From the NCBI GenBank assembly GCA_019055375.1, contig JAHQIW010005486.1, positions 1-64,000 on the forward strand: a stretch of 64,000 nucleotides of DNA. The letters are read 5' to 3'. The position numbers and the translations under genes are program-made. Below the pieces are notes generated by a model, which worked only from the letters and a program-made list of their open reading frames with translations, had not been told where the DNA came from and did not search any database. Shown piece by piece: positions 32,200 to 46,054 of the stretch (position 1 is the stretch's first letter; every line of letters starts with the position of its first letter). This stretch comes from Parelaphostrongylus tenuis. Its lineage: Eukaryota > Nematoda > Chromadorea > Rhabditida > Metastrongylidae.

Positions 32200-35100
32200 C
32201 CTGGTAACCTCACTAGCCGCTCAGCCTGAGCTCCCTCTTTTCCACTCGTCTACGTATTCTCTATCCTTACACTTTCGTAGCTCCTTGCACTTACACTACG
32301 AATTCCTGCTGATGAATAACTCGACTGATACCAAATCTAGGAACTTGTGTAGAATTTGATTTTAGCGACTGGCGGAGAATTAAATGGCACTAAGATTCTT
32401 CAAACATGAGGAACAAAAGAAAGATTTTGTCACAATTGGTGGCAGAAAAAGCAATTGCATCAAGGTATAATATCTTGTCGTATAGCTCAGGAATCCTGTA
32501 CGTTATACTATTGTTGTCGAGGTGATGAGAAATCATAATGAAGAGCTTGAGAGTGCGGCTTAGGTGACACTGAGCTGAGGCTTCCCTAGCAACCTAGTTC
32601 CAAGTCTCTTGATCACATGGATGTTTACAGAGATTGTCTATTTGCCGCAATTTTAAACGATGTGCAGACAAAACAAAACTTGTTACTGCACATTCATGCA
32701 GTGAGCCTACTCATCATGTAACGACTGTAAACTCTTCAGTGCCTTATTATAATTCTCCTTATGTTATTATTGCTATATTAATCATCCAAAAATCCAGACT
32801 GCGCTTTTCTGTAAATTACTTAATTCATTTACTGTAAATTACTTAATTCAAATTAATTCATTTACTTTCGTATCCTGAGCTTTTGATTTAGTCCGAAAAT
32901 GAGCTTTGTGCTAGATCCACGTATGTCCCAATCGTCGGACTTCAAGTTTTGCGATTATATAGGCAAACCACCGTAGCGATATCATTTGAGCTGAACTACG
33001 TGGCGGCAGAAAGAGAACCGAACTGCTTAGGAATGTTGCTAGTAAACCTAGAACTTCTATTTCAAGATATTTCAAAACGATGTCCTAAAACAAATACCGA
33101 TGCTTGCCTTTAAAAAAGATTACGATGCAGGGCATTGGCCAGCCTCATCTTGTATTTTCCAATTGCTTGAGCCTTGAGGTAGTGCTCAATAATAGCAGTG
33201 CCGTTCATTATTTATCTAACCGATTGGTCATTAGATGGTGAAAGAACTAGACCTTTAGCTCACATAAGTTTTATTCAGGAAACGACAGTTTAAGCGTGGT
33301 GCTTTGAAAAGAAAATCGTCAACTCTGGATTCTGGAAACAATTGGTTGGAATGAAAAGCTTCTATGCTTCTTTGTCAGTGCCATTTGCATCTGTAGTTGA
33401 AGAAAAGAAAAGGCATCATCTCATTTTGGTATGGTAGCAAAATTTATCTGATTCGCAACTGTAACTGTATTTCTTTTGTATAGCGAATGACAATTAGAAA
33501 ACACCGTTAGCGCTGTACAATCATCGGCTCTATCAAAAATTTTTTTATGAGCGCCGATTGAAGCTGAATGAGCAAGAGGCGTGACATCAGTTCCGCGTTC
33601 AAGCTGTTTCGTGTTAGACACTTCCGTATTATAGCAGTTCCGTGTCGTAGCAGTTTCGTGTTGCTTTAGCTCAATTACTCAGTAATGAGGCTTCTTCTTC
33701 GTCTTAAATAAAGTAAAATGGTGATATTATGACCTTTGCCGAAGGAATGTCAGGACAGGATTTGACTGAACCGCTACGTCCATTAATCTGTTAAGTAAAT
33801 GCCTAGAGAATAGCTCATAGTGGAAAAGAAATTCTCGAGAAACGAGATGACGAAAGCTGCTTTGTAGTGATTTCAGCACGTGTACTGAGCGTGAATACGT
33901 GCTCTATCGGCCCTTCCGACTCGGATGGTTCTGGTAGACTGTGTTGCAACTAACACCACTGGTGTACGTCCTGACTAACCTCAGCGTCACATAAAAGCAG
34001 GGAGACAATGTTATGGAAAATTCTCTGCTTACTCAAGAATCATTAAAACTACAACGTGGTGCACATTCGGCGTTATCTAGCGCTCATAAATTTTTCGTAA
34101 AAGAGCTGATTATTTGATAACGTTAACGATGCTTTCAATTGGTCATTCGTGAGCAAAACCGTAATATTTTGAGTTTTGATTAAAAGAACTTTTGCTAACA
34201 CACTTGAATTGAGAGAATTTTTCTCACTCTTCGGCTACTAGAGTAATACGACTAGCATGAAGGTACAAGTGCTTTCCATTAAAAGTGTCAATTTCTTACC
34301 TATAAAAAATCACAGGTGAGAGGATTTCCACTGAAGCACGCTCAATTGATCGCTTCTGATTGATAGTCGTGCGAGCAGTAGGGTAGGTTCTTTTACTATC
34401 CGTCCAAAACTGATAATCTTGGTATAGATATCCAATGATCCGTTTTGATGGTGAGCTCATAAGTGATCGCTTTGTCTATCTTCTCCTATCGTTTCAACAC
34501 TATCGCTTTCATCATAGTCATAAAGATCACAATCTCTAGTTTACGGCATTTGTTCTTTCTGCGATGTTGGTCCTAACAGCCATTGCATCAAGTCGAATCG
34601 AGTATGGTGAAGCATTGCACAAGTGATATATGGTCTCCAGCGTTGCCCTTCCATGCTTGATCCCAGACATTGTGAAATGACCTGATGCTACTTTGGACGA
34701 ATAAATCGAAGCCTCCAGTTTACAACGCTTCTACACAGAGCTGTTTTATTTGCAAGAATGTGAGTTAATAATGATTAAATTGAAAGCATCTGTTCTGCTC
34801 TGCAGCAGGAAGAATATTTGGTACTACATGTCAGGCAGCGGCCAAAATTTTAGCCGATCTCATTCGCCGGACAAGAATCTTTCATAGAAGCGTTAATAAT
34901 CATAGAAAGCTACAATCTATTGTTACAACTTTACCTTGCTCAGTTTTCCAAAACACCCTTTTATCACACGTGGCATCCAGAATAAGATTTGGTTCACACT
35001 CGTCTTTCGCCTTCATTTTTATCGCGAGTATAAATCGCTAGGGGCGCTAAAATCATATCAGTGTGTAGAGAATCTTCTACACTATCAAAATCGTACGTTT

Positions 35101-35740
35101 TTATCTAAAGTTCTCGTCGATTCGGTGAAAATTCGTCAATAAAATAACAACGGTTGCCGCGGTTTTGACGCCTAGTGTGGTCGATCACTATCGATAAAGG
35201 GGGCAATTACCTTACCAACAAGTAGCTCTCATTTCCCTTCACTTTTTCTCGGCTATAAACCTTTTTACTTTACTACAGACTCAAGAAGAAGCAACTTGGC
35301 GGATTTTGTGTGACGCCAGCTGACGCAGGTAACAATTTTTTAACATTCAGCCACATAGTTCCAATGTAATCTTTATTTATGACAAGGTGATGATGCTATG
35401 AAAATACTGGGAGCAATTAGGACCCTCTGGTCCGCTAATCTCGTCAAAGTAATCTCAGTGATCAAATTGATCATAGTATCAATTATTCCTGTTCATAGCA
35501 CAATAATTAGTATTCCAACGTAATGTTTGTCTCCTGGAAACATTCTTGAAAAAAAAAAACCGATCGAATTCTACATTTTCGACGACTTTGTTTACCAGCC
35601 AACTCACCGACCGTGGGAGAGGAGGAAGGCGGGGCGTTCGATCGCTTTTGAAATATTGTTATTCAGTTCTGGGTTTTTCAGTGCATCGATAGAAGCAGCT
35701 AATAGAAACATAGGTCCTTGTAATAAGGAAAGTTCTCTAC
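32200..35740. other. gene-free stretch
   Basis: No exon with a recognisable domain was found. 32799-32870 contains a short tandem duplication of TGTAAATTACTTAATTCA. 33595-33660 holds imperfect units of about 16 bp of the type AACACGRAACTGCTA (minus strand). The minus ORF 33421-33621 starts inside that satellite and has no known motif. Confidence 0.4.
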
Positions 35741-35744
35741 GCGC

Positions 35745-35955
35745 TGATATGCTTTTCGTGCTTCCAAAGAATTTTACGCATGATATACAGGCAAAAGGTG
35801 AATGTAAAATAAAATTTCATTCTGGATGTTACAACGCTATAAAGAGTTGCTCCATAAAACGGGGAAGATGGAGTTGTAGCCAGAAGTTTAGCCTTCCGAT
35901 TTATTTCTAACATTCTTATAAAAATTTTCTGCCCAACGAATGAGATCAGCTCAAA
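35745..35955 (+). repeat. dispersed repeat family G plus flank
   Basis: It carries GATATGCTTTTCGTGCTTCC, ACGCATGATA, TTCATTCTGGATGTTACAAC, GCTATAAAGAG, GGAGTTGTAGCCAGAA and CCAACGAATGAGATCAGCTC, words that recur singly elsewhere in the window. The 127-codon ORF at 35527-35910 runs through this repeat and is not accepted as a gene. Confidence 0.55.
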
Positions 35956-36682
35956 AACTTATCGCCGCCGGACATATAGGTACCGAAAATTTACTATCTG
36001 GCAGAAGGATATCAATGATATTGACTACCTAGTTCACCATTCACTCAAGTGCTTTGGAAATGATTAGTCTATTTTTTGAAAATCATAATTTCACTTGTGG
36101 GCTATGTAATTTTAGGAAACTAGCAGATTCGCTTTTACATAATGCACATGGGAGAAAGTTGAGTTCTTATCAAAGACATCTCAATTTGATTCACAACGAT
36201 TTTTCATAATACGGAAAGAGGGATTGAATATCATTTCAAGATATACGTAAATCAGTATTAGGAAACAACTCAACTTAGATGATCCTCTGTGAGACAGTTT
36301 TGTAAAAATCTGTCAAGTTTCGTTGACAAATACGTTCTTTTCAATTATAAGGAAACAAATAAGAAATCTTCGATCTAAATCTCTGGAAAGGGAGTGTTCA
36401 CAGGAGTGCTGGTAGCCATTCGAAAGCTGAGATTTTTCGCTACAACTCCTATAGCCAATTTTCAGAAAGTCTTCTCAATAATGCTGCGAAATCCAGAATA
36501 AAACTGTCTCAGATCCTCATATTCCTCTCCGGATAGAGCTCATTTTCTAGACTACTAGTAATCATTCGATAGCGTAATCGCTTCTGACTTCGACGCTGCC
36601 TATATTTTGAGATAATCGCTTCCCTAAGTGCAGCACAGAAGATAAGATGAATGCGCATACGCGAGCAAGGTGATCCTTGACC

Positions 36683-37075
36683 AATTCACGGGCTGCTGGG
36701 TGAGTGGGCCAGTGCACTAACCCTTTGATCAATCGATTTTCGACCGTTCCTAAAAAGTGAGGTTTTCGTTATTCAAATATGGACTGCTTCTTTGCTTTGA
36801 ACAGATAACTTCAGAGAAAATATATGAGTTTGCTACAAAAAGACTTCAACTACTTCTAATTTGCCATGATTGCGGACAAATCAAGCATAATTATGATCAC
36901 TTTGATAGATTTTAGGAGGCCAGAGAGCCCTGATTGCTTCCAGTAGTGACTCTTGAAGACATTTAGATACTACGAGATTTTCTTTACACGTTCAGATGCT
37001 CGAAATCGACCAGCCATCGTGTCAGCGCAGTTGCCGCATGACCCAGCGGCCCTTGAATTTGCCAGAGACCGCGTT
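36683..37075. repeat. decayed inverted-repeat element
   Basis: 36683-36745 (CAATTCACGGGCTGCTGGGT, GAGTGGGCCAGTGCACTAAC) pairs with the reverse complement of 37010-37075 (AAATTCAAGGGCCGCTGGGT, CATGCGGCAACTGCGCTGAC). The arms are about 60 bp at roughly 75-80% identity by eye. It could be an old foldback transposon. Confidence 0.45.
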
Positions 37076-38182
37076 GCTTGCGTAGGTGAAGCAATCTTAT
37101 TTTCCCTGCTGCGTCGCTGAGAAGCAGTCTCTTCAAAATATAGTAAAATTTAGGATTTAATCATAGCGATCATAGCGTTGGAAATCACTGAACACTGCGA
37201 TATCGAGTAATTGCTTATAGTCCAAATTAAGAGCTCTCCAGCGAAAATCATAACACAGGAGATTTCTTTCTGAAGCAACGTCAAAAAAGGCTTTTTCAAA
37301 AATCGGCCATATGGGGCCAGAAATCTAAGCTTTCCAATGATTATTGACACTCCTATAGAAAGTTTCTGTTCAATAAATGAGGTCTTTCTTTCATTTGCCA
37401 CCTTATGACCGAGAAGAACCCATTATCCTTTTCAATGTGTAGGAAAATGTTTCAGCAAAATGTTTCTCGCCCACTAAATTAACTGGAATAATGCAGGACG
37501 AATCTCGCACTGAGTTTCGACCAATAATCATAAAAAATAATGGGGTTGAAAATCCTGCAGCACTGGCAGTGTTTCCAACTTGACATCTAAGATGGGGTGG
37601 AATGGCTGCAGTTGTTACTCTCTAAAGCAAAAAATTCTCGTTATTTACTTTACATGAGTGTGATTTTCGGCTTCACGCTCTATTTTGGTCCTTACAGTAA
37701 TGCAACTCGTAAATGCTTTCCAGAGAGATTTTTCTAAGTGAGGTACTTACGTCACTACATCTATCACCTGTCACCTGTCGTCCCGTTGATCGTCGAGTGG
37801 CTCTAGTGGAAACGCATCATATCTTTCTTCTAGTCTTTTCGTGAAGAGATCAGGCCATCAGGTCGGCCACTAAACAGTTCATCAAAATACGAATGCCCTT
37901 GTTGCAGAGCAATGTAATGAATAGGAGAACAAGTTTTGCCATTATCAACTCGTGAGGATCCCGGAATTCTAGTAAATGCAGTTCATCATTTTGTATGATT
38001 CCGCAAAATTTGCTTTTAAGAGTTGTTCTATGTGAGGAGTTTCGGATCATTTCAAAAATTATAAGTACCTAATAAGTCGGCTTGTGTAAGAACACTAAAA
38101 CACTTGAAATTTTGCAACCGTTTTACCAATCGAGTGGTACTTCCAAACACAAAATGTACGGTAATGAATTTCGTACTTCTTT

Positions 38183-38660
38183 AATCGACCGCCTTTTATA
38201 GACCTCGCTTGAAAACAGTAATAGTGTGGTAATTATATAACACGATTTGAGCCGTTTGTGAGGTCTAATAAGTGCTAGACAGGTTCCCATTTCGTACTTC
38301 AGAGCTTATCCATTACACAGTCTACTTCAGCCGATCCCTTGAGGCTATACTCTTCCATAAACGGTGATTTTTTTGAGCGAGGTCTATGAAAAGCGGTAGA
38401 CTGAATAGGTATGAATCATTTTATCAACCGCAAACTTGATTACTGGTCACTGCAATGCAAGGGGAATTCTTTCACCTGACTTGCGCTGATTTACTATTCA
38501 GCGTCAGTTCCTTCATAGAGGAGTATAAGCTTAAAAGATCTGCTGAACCAGAAGAGACAGTGCTACTGACGAATATTGGACAGCTGTCTAGCACTTTTGA
38601 AACATCGCAAACGGCTCAAAACATGGTATATCATTATCATACTATTAATAAATTTCGTCT
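38183..38660. mobile_element. foldback elements FB2 and an inverted truncated partner
   Basis: FB2 runs 38183-38404. Its left end ATCGACCGCCTTTTATAGAC CTCGCTTGA mirrors its right end (GAGCGAGGTCTATGAAAAGC GGTAGACTGAA). At 38455-38660 the internal family blocks recur in the opposite orientation (GTCTAGCACTTTTGAAACAT, CGCAAACGGCTCAAAACATG). The element has no coding capacity and belongs with FB1 at 19893-20420. Confidence 0.65.
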
Positions 38661-40399
38661 TGTCTGCACTTAGTGAAGGATTTGCGAAAACTTGACGGCG
38701 TTTCGTAACATCTACTTTCATACAAAAAGCCGAAACGTTCAGACAGGTGAGCAAGAAAGCCACAGCTCATTATCATATTCGTCGCGTTTTTGTCTCATTT
38801 TGCTTCCTCATCTCGATACGACGCCAGTCTTTCAAAGTGCGAGATTCTTCTGCCTTATAACAAGACCTAATTATTTGATGCAGCTTCTTGGCTATCAAGT
38901 TTTTCACAACACTTCCTGTTTCCTTTTTCTCGTTTTTAAATTTTTCGTGTTAACTCAATTTTCCCACCGATTTTTTGGTGAAATGCTGTATCAGGCAGGT
39001 GAAAAAGAATGTGCGACTTAATGCATTGTTTAAATGCGCCCGTTCTATGTTTTGTTACTCGTGTTGTTTGCTGAATATTTTGTATTTATTTCAGACTTTG
39101 GAGGGAATTTCAGCTGGTGCAAAAGTGCTCACGGTTTAAGCATGAGTTAAATGAGTAGTAAAGCAGCAGAGAGAACTCGCAGCATCAACAACGCATTTGT
39201 CACAAGAACTGCTAACGATTGTACAGTGTAGTTGTGGTCCGAAAAAAATGCGTAAAGAAGGCGCCCTATAATAATTTTTAAATCGCTACCACTTTTATAC
39301 GAACCTCATCAGAAGTATATGAAATCAATCATCAAAGCAGATCTTCTCATGACTACGCTAGACGCTTCAAAAGGAATCAGTGCAGGCCATTCTCCGTAAA
39401 TATAAGATTTCTTAAGCCTGTTAAATGAGTGAGGATAACGAGGACGGCAAAACTTGACAGTTGCGCGTCTGGTTCTCAGAAATTTTCTATCAAAAGCATT
39501 TTCCTTACAAATAGTGCTATTATTAGGTTCCTTTGTAAGTTTTGGTGCTAGGGCAGTAAACAGTAAATTTACTGAAGAGAAGTAAATAAAGTTGCATGAG
39601 TTCGCTACCGTTCAAAAATACTTGTGAAACGGTGCGCAAGATTAATGGAGCTTGAAGTGATACGGTTACAGAAAGAACGTCTATAAAGCGGGTTACTCAG
39701 TTTGAAGCTGGAGAGAGCAGTTTGGAGGATCAGTCACGCCTTAAACCGTCCACAGAATGTCTCAGTAATCTTATGCGCCGTTTCACTAGCATTTTTTACC
39801 CAGTCGCCATTCGTGTATGGGTGCCAAGCGGATTTGTTCTCCAAGATAGCTCTATGTTAGAGTAAGTATAGACAAGTAACAAAGCAAAATGTTCTCAAGA
39901 AAATGCACATATGATGAAACCAAAATCACGCAATCTTAGATACTTCTAGCCAATAAATTTGGTGTTTACTGCTCTAGCGCCGAAGCCTATAAAACGGCCT
40001 AGCATTTCGTTCTCATCCTATATTTCCTCTTATGAAAGAACACTTATAACGTTGGCGTTTTATCGATTGTGGCATACTCGCGAATTTCTCCCAGCAATTC
40101 CACTCATGCATTCCATTCTTCAATAAAATTTGGACATGTATTTATTCTCACTAATCGACTCCCGTCTGCTCTAGGTTACCAGAATCTGTGGTAAATGTTG
40201 ATTCGATCGCATTTAAATTATCTGATCTAATTGATAACGTCAAGAACGGCCACAATGAATTCAGCTGCCCATAAATGTCTAGTCCGATATCTGTCTTCAT
40301 ATAGTGTACTATCCGATGTCAAAGTTAAAAATTTGCCTTCCAGCTAAGTCTTCAATATAGCTTAGTCCCTTAGAAGGGAAAAAGGAAATTACTACTAAA

Positions 40400-41898
40400 A
40401 TGATCAGGCATCTGATCAAACTTATCATGATTTCGCTACTGACCACAATTTCAATGGCATTGAGATGTGGTGTTATGCCAGTTGGTCAAGGTAATAATTA
40501 GAAGAACATAATAGTAGGCAAATTCTTGCAGTCCTAAACATTTTCGTGGACCTTAATCAGAAAGATTATATCTAACACTTCACCAGTGATTGGAAGCTGG
40601 TACGATCAATCTTTTTGACGAAGTGATTGAAGATCTTAAATAAGAAAAAAGATGGACTTTGAGATATTACTCAGGCTAGAGATTTAATTTTTGATTTTCA
40701 ACCACAAAGATTAAGAATGTTGCTGCAGCGGGCGCCAGGACCTTTCACCGCCTCGGGCTTCAGTTTGCCAGCTGCCATGGTGTACTCTGCCACAGCCGGC
40801 ATTCCGGCCCGCGTCTCTGGTATTGCATCTAGCAGGGAAGGTGCTTATGGATTTGCATCTTGTGTTGGTGACGTAAACAGTGAGTTTACAGCTCTCAAAC
40901 TCAATCTGCTTTCTTCTTTTTGAGACCTCTAAAAATGCGTGGAAGATGAGCTCAAAATTTCTGAAGTAGCTTTTCTCATAGTGCTAGAATATTTTTATCT
41001 GATCACATGATGTAACTATAAACAATTCAAAATTAACTTTTGGAATTAAAATTCGTTTTGCAGGTTTTTGCTGTTCTGGAAAGCCAAGGTCGCAATGCAT
41101 TTCTACTTGAGGCTGTAATCTCGTCCATTTTGGGTCAGCTCAATGTCCACGATCAGTTACGAACCCATGAAGTGCCTGAAAGTTGTTCGAAGTATAATGG
41201 AAGCTGGTGGACTTTCAATATCCGGCGCTACGTTGAGAGATTCCCAGCAGAAACAAACCGAATGTCTAAAAGATTTGCGCTTTATTGTTTGAAAAAATAA
41301 CAAATTCCGAAAGATTACTCCTGGACGTGAATATCAGGAGATCTGAAATACTGACACTATCGACATCGAGTAGAGACGAAGATTTCAAATGAGTTTTTTT
41401 CCTTGTCTTGGCGTGAGATTGACCCAGTATTCAATGTGTCAGGTATAGCTTAGGAATTATGAGTAAAAATGAATGCTCAAAACTGCCTCTAACTTTCTAT
41501 AATTTTTTCTTCCAAAAAATGAAAGGTGCCTTTCTGGATTCATAGTTTTTTCTAGTAGCGATACTGATGGAACCAAACTGCATCATAATTGGTAACACGG
41601 TAACCGGAATTTGCACTGTTGCTGCGCGCAATAATATGTGTAACAACTCCGCGGCCACACATTAAGTGTCCTCGCTAATTTCACGTCTCAGGAACTCTTT
41701 CGTTGGGTTGAACACCTCTGTTTTGTGCACAAAATCTTTTTGTAGGAAAAAAAGTTTGTGAAGACCACAAGCATCGTCATGGCGAAACTGATCAAAAGCG
41801 ATATGGCAACGTGTGTTGAATAGAGCAGTCCGAATGCTATCAGTAGGATCTTTGAATCGCATCTATTCTCTGCATTATCCTCTGTCGGCGGCACCTGA
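40400..41898 (+). pseudogene. secreted-protein family copy B, five-exon pseudogene
   Basis: All five exons are still recognisable. 40400-40490 is a signal peptide plus RCGVMPVGQ. About 40739-40879 is TASGFSLPAAMVYSATAGIP and on. 41064-41206 is VFAVLESQGRNAFLLEAVIS SILGQL. 41559-41701 contains NCIIIGNTVTGICTVAARNN. 41764-41898 is TTSIVMAK. Breaks: exon 2 is one base too long for the GTGAGT donor and loses the SRLVMQ block. Exon 3 is 143 nt against 142 in A and C, from a +1 insertion just after GQL that destroys the YEPL..CQKVV part. Exon 4 has an in-frame TAA at 41663-41665. Exon 5 keeps the 135-nt length but carries offsetting indels that create an in-frame TAG. Introns are retained, so it arose by DNA duplication, not retroposition. 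Confidence 0.8.
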
Positions 41899-41904
41899 AA
41901 TTGA

Positions 41905-43500
41905 ACTGTGACCTACTCGATAAGCATTTCCATGAAAACAATATTTACTGTACATCCCATCATGAATAAACTGATAAATAATCACGTGGGTATTGCCTGG
42001 TTGGAGTAACGCAGTAAATTAGTTCAGAGTGTGGGATAGGAAGAGTCGAGATTAAGCATATTCTCACAAAAAATCTGAAAATTGCGTGAATGTAGAATAA
42101 CAAGAAAAACTTCATGCTTATATTTCGCAAACGCTCCCATTACTGTGTCCTCAATGACCGTGAAGATCTCCGTAAAGCCTTTCAGGACCACGTAGTCATG
42201 TACACGCGTATTTTCGTAGTTTTCTCGTAGATAACAGATTTTTCACTAGACCTTAAGTAGTCATTCAATAGCTAAGAAAATTGCTGCTCCGATGGTATGC
42301 CTGACTTTTAGAATTATTCTTCTCGTCAGCTGTAGCAAATGATAGGAAACTGCGCTTCTCGAAGTGCACAGTGTGATTTGCACTCGTGCTTACATTGTCT
42401 TTTCACCAAATAAAGGTTTTTCACCAAAGATTTAGTCATTATTCAATAGCTCGAAAATGACTATTCTAAATATAAGCTTAGTTTTCAAACTGAATGGCAA
42501 ATGTACGTTTTTGAAGTGCTCCTAAAATGGTGACAAAAATGGCGCTTCGCCTACTGAGTGCTTTGCACGCCTAGCTATCACTTAAACCTGATTTTACAAG
42601 AGATTTCCCATAACTGTTCGATACTTCGAAAAGTGATTTTTAGTGCACTGCAGCATGGTAGTAAAATCGGTTTTTACGCTAAAAGTGAACAATCCGTCGC
42701 TTGAGCTTTAGAGTGGGGTGCACTGGTAATTCTATAGTGAACTCCGTACCTTGGAGACATTTTATGATCAGTACAACATAAGATTTTTCTAAAAGCCTTT
42801 AAGGAAATTTTTACTAGTAAAATAAATGCCCACCTGTCCTAAAAAATTCCCTTTTTGAGACGAAGGCTACACTAGTGGTGAAACAACGTATCATCATTTC
42901 TTACTTCTTATTTCCTGATAACATGCAAAGGTTTAATTCGGAAACACATCTTCTTTGATGTATGACTTTTTAATGAACGTTATAAATGTCATTTTTAGTC
43001 GTTGTCGTATCAGGCCTTCATAGAGCCTACAATCAACAATTTGTAGAGCGTTATTTCGGAGACCTTGATACCTCTAACTCAAATTTTCAAATTTTGCAAT
43101 GGTGTTGATAATCTTTTGTTTAGAACATTTATTCAGTAAACAGTAATTTATAGAACAAGCATCGCTCATTAGTAACTCACTCTAAATATCAGTACCGGTG
43201 TTACACTCGACAACCAATGCGTTCTAAGATAACGAACATCAAACCTTAAATTAATCAGTTCTCTTTTCATTATTGTCTGTAGTATTACACAACATGATTT
43301 TTCGACCCAAATTATACAACTTGTCGAACGCTATAACTCGTAAAAATACATCTTCGATGACAGTATTGAAACAAGATGAATAAAGATATTGCTTAGATCG
43401 ACTACACGTCACGCTTACTCTATTAGTTTGTTTCGAGCGTAAGCTGTACTTACACGCGATGCCAAATTTCTATAAGATCCAACACAACGTCCAGGAAGTG
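41905..43500. other. gene-free stretch
   Basis: No gene is supported. The stretch contains short fragments of the family G repeat (for example TTTTCACTAGACCTTAAGTA GTCATTCAATAGC near 42241 and a similar phrase near 42420). Nothing has a terminal structure. Confidence 0.4.
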
Positions 43501-43590
43501 GTTATATATATACATATATATATATATGCATATATATACAAACACATATATGTATCACAACGTCCACGAACTGGTTATATATATACATAC

Positions 43591-43646
<56 letters not shown>
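43494..43646. repeat. TA satellite inside a short tandem duplication
   Basis: ACAACGTCCAGGAAGTGGTT followed by (TA)n occurs at 43484 and again, slightly changed (CACAACGTCCACGAACTGGT), at 43557, so a unit of about 75 bp is duplicated. The second unit ends in a long pure (TA)n run. Overlapping ORFs are artefacts. Confidence 0.85.
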
Positions 43647-43649
<3 letters not shown>

Positions 43650-45189
43650 CTGAGGGCGCAACGTAATTTTCTTTTTGTTCTCACAACACTGCCTACAAAC
43701 TTTTTGCAACAAGAATTCTAGAGTTGTCATTAATTCATGCTATGAAACGCTTGCCGCAATTCTAAGCCAAAGCTATTCGCAGACCATAGCCGAGCGAACG
43801 AAGAAAGCCGAATGTGAAACACAATTTGTTCTCGCTGTTGCAATGCCCTCAATTTTTTTCAAGAACCCCCTAAGGAATTTAATCGCCAAAATTCAGGCTG
43901 TCAAATGACAACTAAACGTTCAGAGGGAATGTTTTCCAGACCAAAAGCAGTTTGGTTCTAAAAGGATTTTTTAAGTTCAGTATTGATAACCTGTCATCCA
44001 TGCACTGTACTACATCTTTTTTGATAAGATATTCATTGTTTTTCGGTGTTCAATCATTATTGAAGCTTTAAGTATTGTATATAATAAACTAAGTCAAAAC
44101 TGATAAATTTATATCATTGTACAAGCTTTGTACACTGATATAAATCTTTATACAAGCTATTACAATTGATTGAATGCCAGCACCGATGTAAATGCGTAGT
44201 AAAGGAGAGCTTTTCTTTCAAAGATAAGCGCTATATTTACACTTAAAGCATGTGAGTGCGTAGGGAAAATCATAAAGTATCGATCTATAGCTAGGGACCC
44301 CAGATTTACTCTCAAAACAGCGAAAAAAATCCTAATGAAATAGCAAGAACCGCTCATTGGCTGCGCTTTGCACCGCTCGTAGCGATTACAACTGGTGGTC
44401 CTGGAAAGGTTAATCTTGTGCGCCGTTTCACTAGCAATTTTCCCAACGCGCTATTGCATGAGCAGCAAGCGAATTTGTTCTCACGGCAGTGCCATCTTGA
44501 AATAGGCATAGGCAATTTGTATACCGAAATCCTCGCAAGAAAATATGCAGTTGAACGGTACTAAAATCAAGCAATCAATCAAATACTTTCAATCAATATA
44601 TCTGTAAAGTGAAACCTCGCAAATGGCGCTTTTCGAGTACCAAAGTCTTTATCTTCAATGTCCCATAGAAACTATTATATAAAATGCTTTATACATAAAC
44701 AGCACACAAATAAATAACGTTTTAGCGCACTTTTGGGCGAAAAAGGAACATACACATTTGTACTCCTACTATTATTACAGCGAAAAAGGGAGGAGTCATG
44801 TTTCGACGCCTATTGTAATCACAACTGAGTGGCCAAACTGTACCCAACACATACTCACTCGCAAGCGGCATTGAAGTTTAACTACTCTAGTGCAATAGCC
44901 AATAAATATAAACTATTGCATTCTCCACTGAAACCAGCATAACAGTGAACAATAGTATTAGGTCATCTCATAAGTTATGCCACTAGAACATTAAACAAAA
45001 AATTTACTAGTCAGAAGTAATTAGAATTTCTTAGCAACGCTATTCGAAGTATACGCCTGAAGTCATCAGCCTGAACAAATTTTTGCCATCTTTCAGGCAA
45101 AAAATCAACACCGCTTTGTGCAGAGCTTTCTGAGATTTCTTTGGTGCCAATTTTGTCCGTACTTACCGCATCATGCCCACTCAATTAAG

Positions 45190-45480
45190 TATTTATAACA
45201 GTTTGCTGCTTTACGAGTACGAATTGGGACATGATGCACAGACCCCCTTCGAGAATATCAACCGTGCAGAGGTTCAAGGAACTGCGTCCAGGCGAACATC
45301 GTTTCGGTTCTTTTCTGAGTTTTGAGCAGCCAACGCCAACTTGAAGATCCTGCTGCGCTCCAGACGTCCAGGGGAAGTTGATCGAGAGAGCGTCGTCGAA
45401 GCAACTGGACATATGACTTTGACTACGTGCTTATTGAGTCAGTTGATGACACATACTTTGGATAAAGTTGTCAAGCAATT
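45190..45480 (+). pseudogene. mariner transposase N-terminal remnant
   Basis: A degraded reading gives LLLYEYELGHDAQ, then (other frames) QRFKELRPGEHRF and RRPGEVDRESVVEATG. In order these match the start of mariner-family transposases: LLYEFxLG in the first helix-turn-helix, then FRxG, then GRPxEVD. At least two frameshifts and a stop interrupt it. No terminal inverted repeats or catalytic part adjoin, so it is a fragment. It is about 0.6 kb from a second mariner derivative on the opposite strand. Confidence 0.55.
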
Positions 45481-46054
45481 TTAATTACTTCTGGTTTAAA
45501 AATTTGATGCTTATCGCCCTAGTGGTGGCCACACGGACTGGCCAGCCAACAACGGTGGTTCGAAGCAGCAGCAGCAGTCATCTCTCCAACACTGGGAAAT
45601 TGATGTTATTCAATTAGGACATGCTGAGCCCTTCGAGATACACAGGAAACCCCAAAACGGTTATTTCATGTTCGCAAGGAAAATTTTGTCGACTAGCGTT
45701 CAGCGACATCTGTGACGTATACAAAGCTTCCTCATACAACAGTCGATGGGGCAACTAAAGGACAAGTGATTGGTATATGAGAGAAGACGAGGGAGATGAA
45801 AACAAAACTCAAGATTAGGAGATTGTAATATATTGCGACGTCACATCACATTAAGAAGTGTTAGAAAAGCTCTCTTGTTATGATAAATCTACAATCGCTG
45901 AGTGATATAATCACTAGATTGGCGGTGTTTTACACTCCATTGCTCCTGGCAGGTAGTTATAAAATATTTTACGCTTCATTTCGAGTATTTTCTTATCACC
46001 ATGTTCATTTTTGAGCGTAGTCCTAAGAAAACACTCAAAATGAACGGTATAATA

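Noticed and set aside
35527..35910. 127-codon plus-strand ORF
   Set aside because: Runs through the dispersed G repeat, no family motif, and related repeat copies do not keep the frame.
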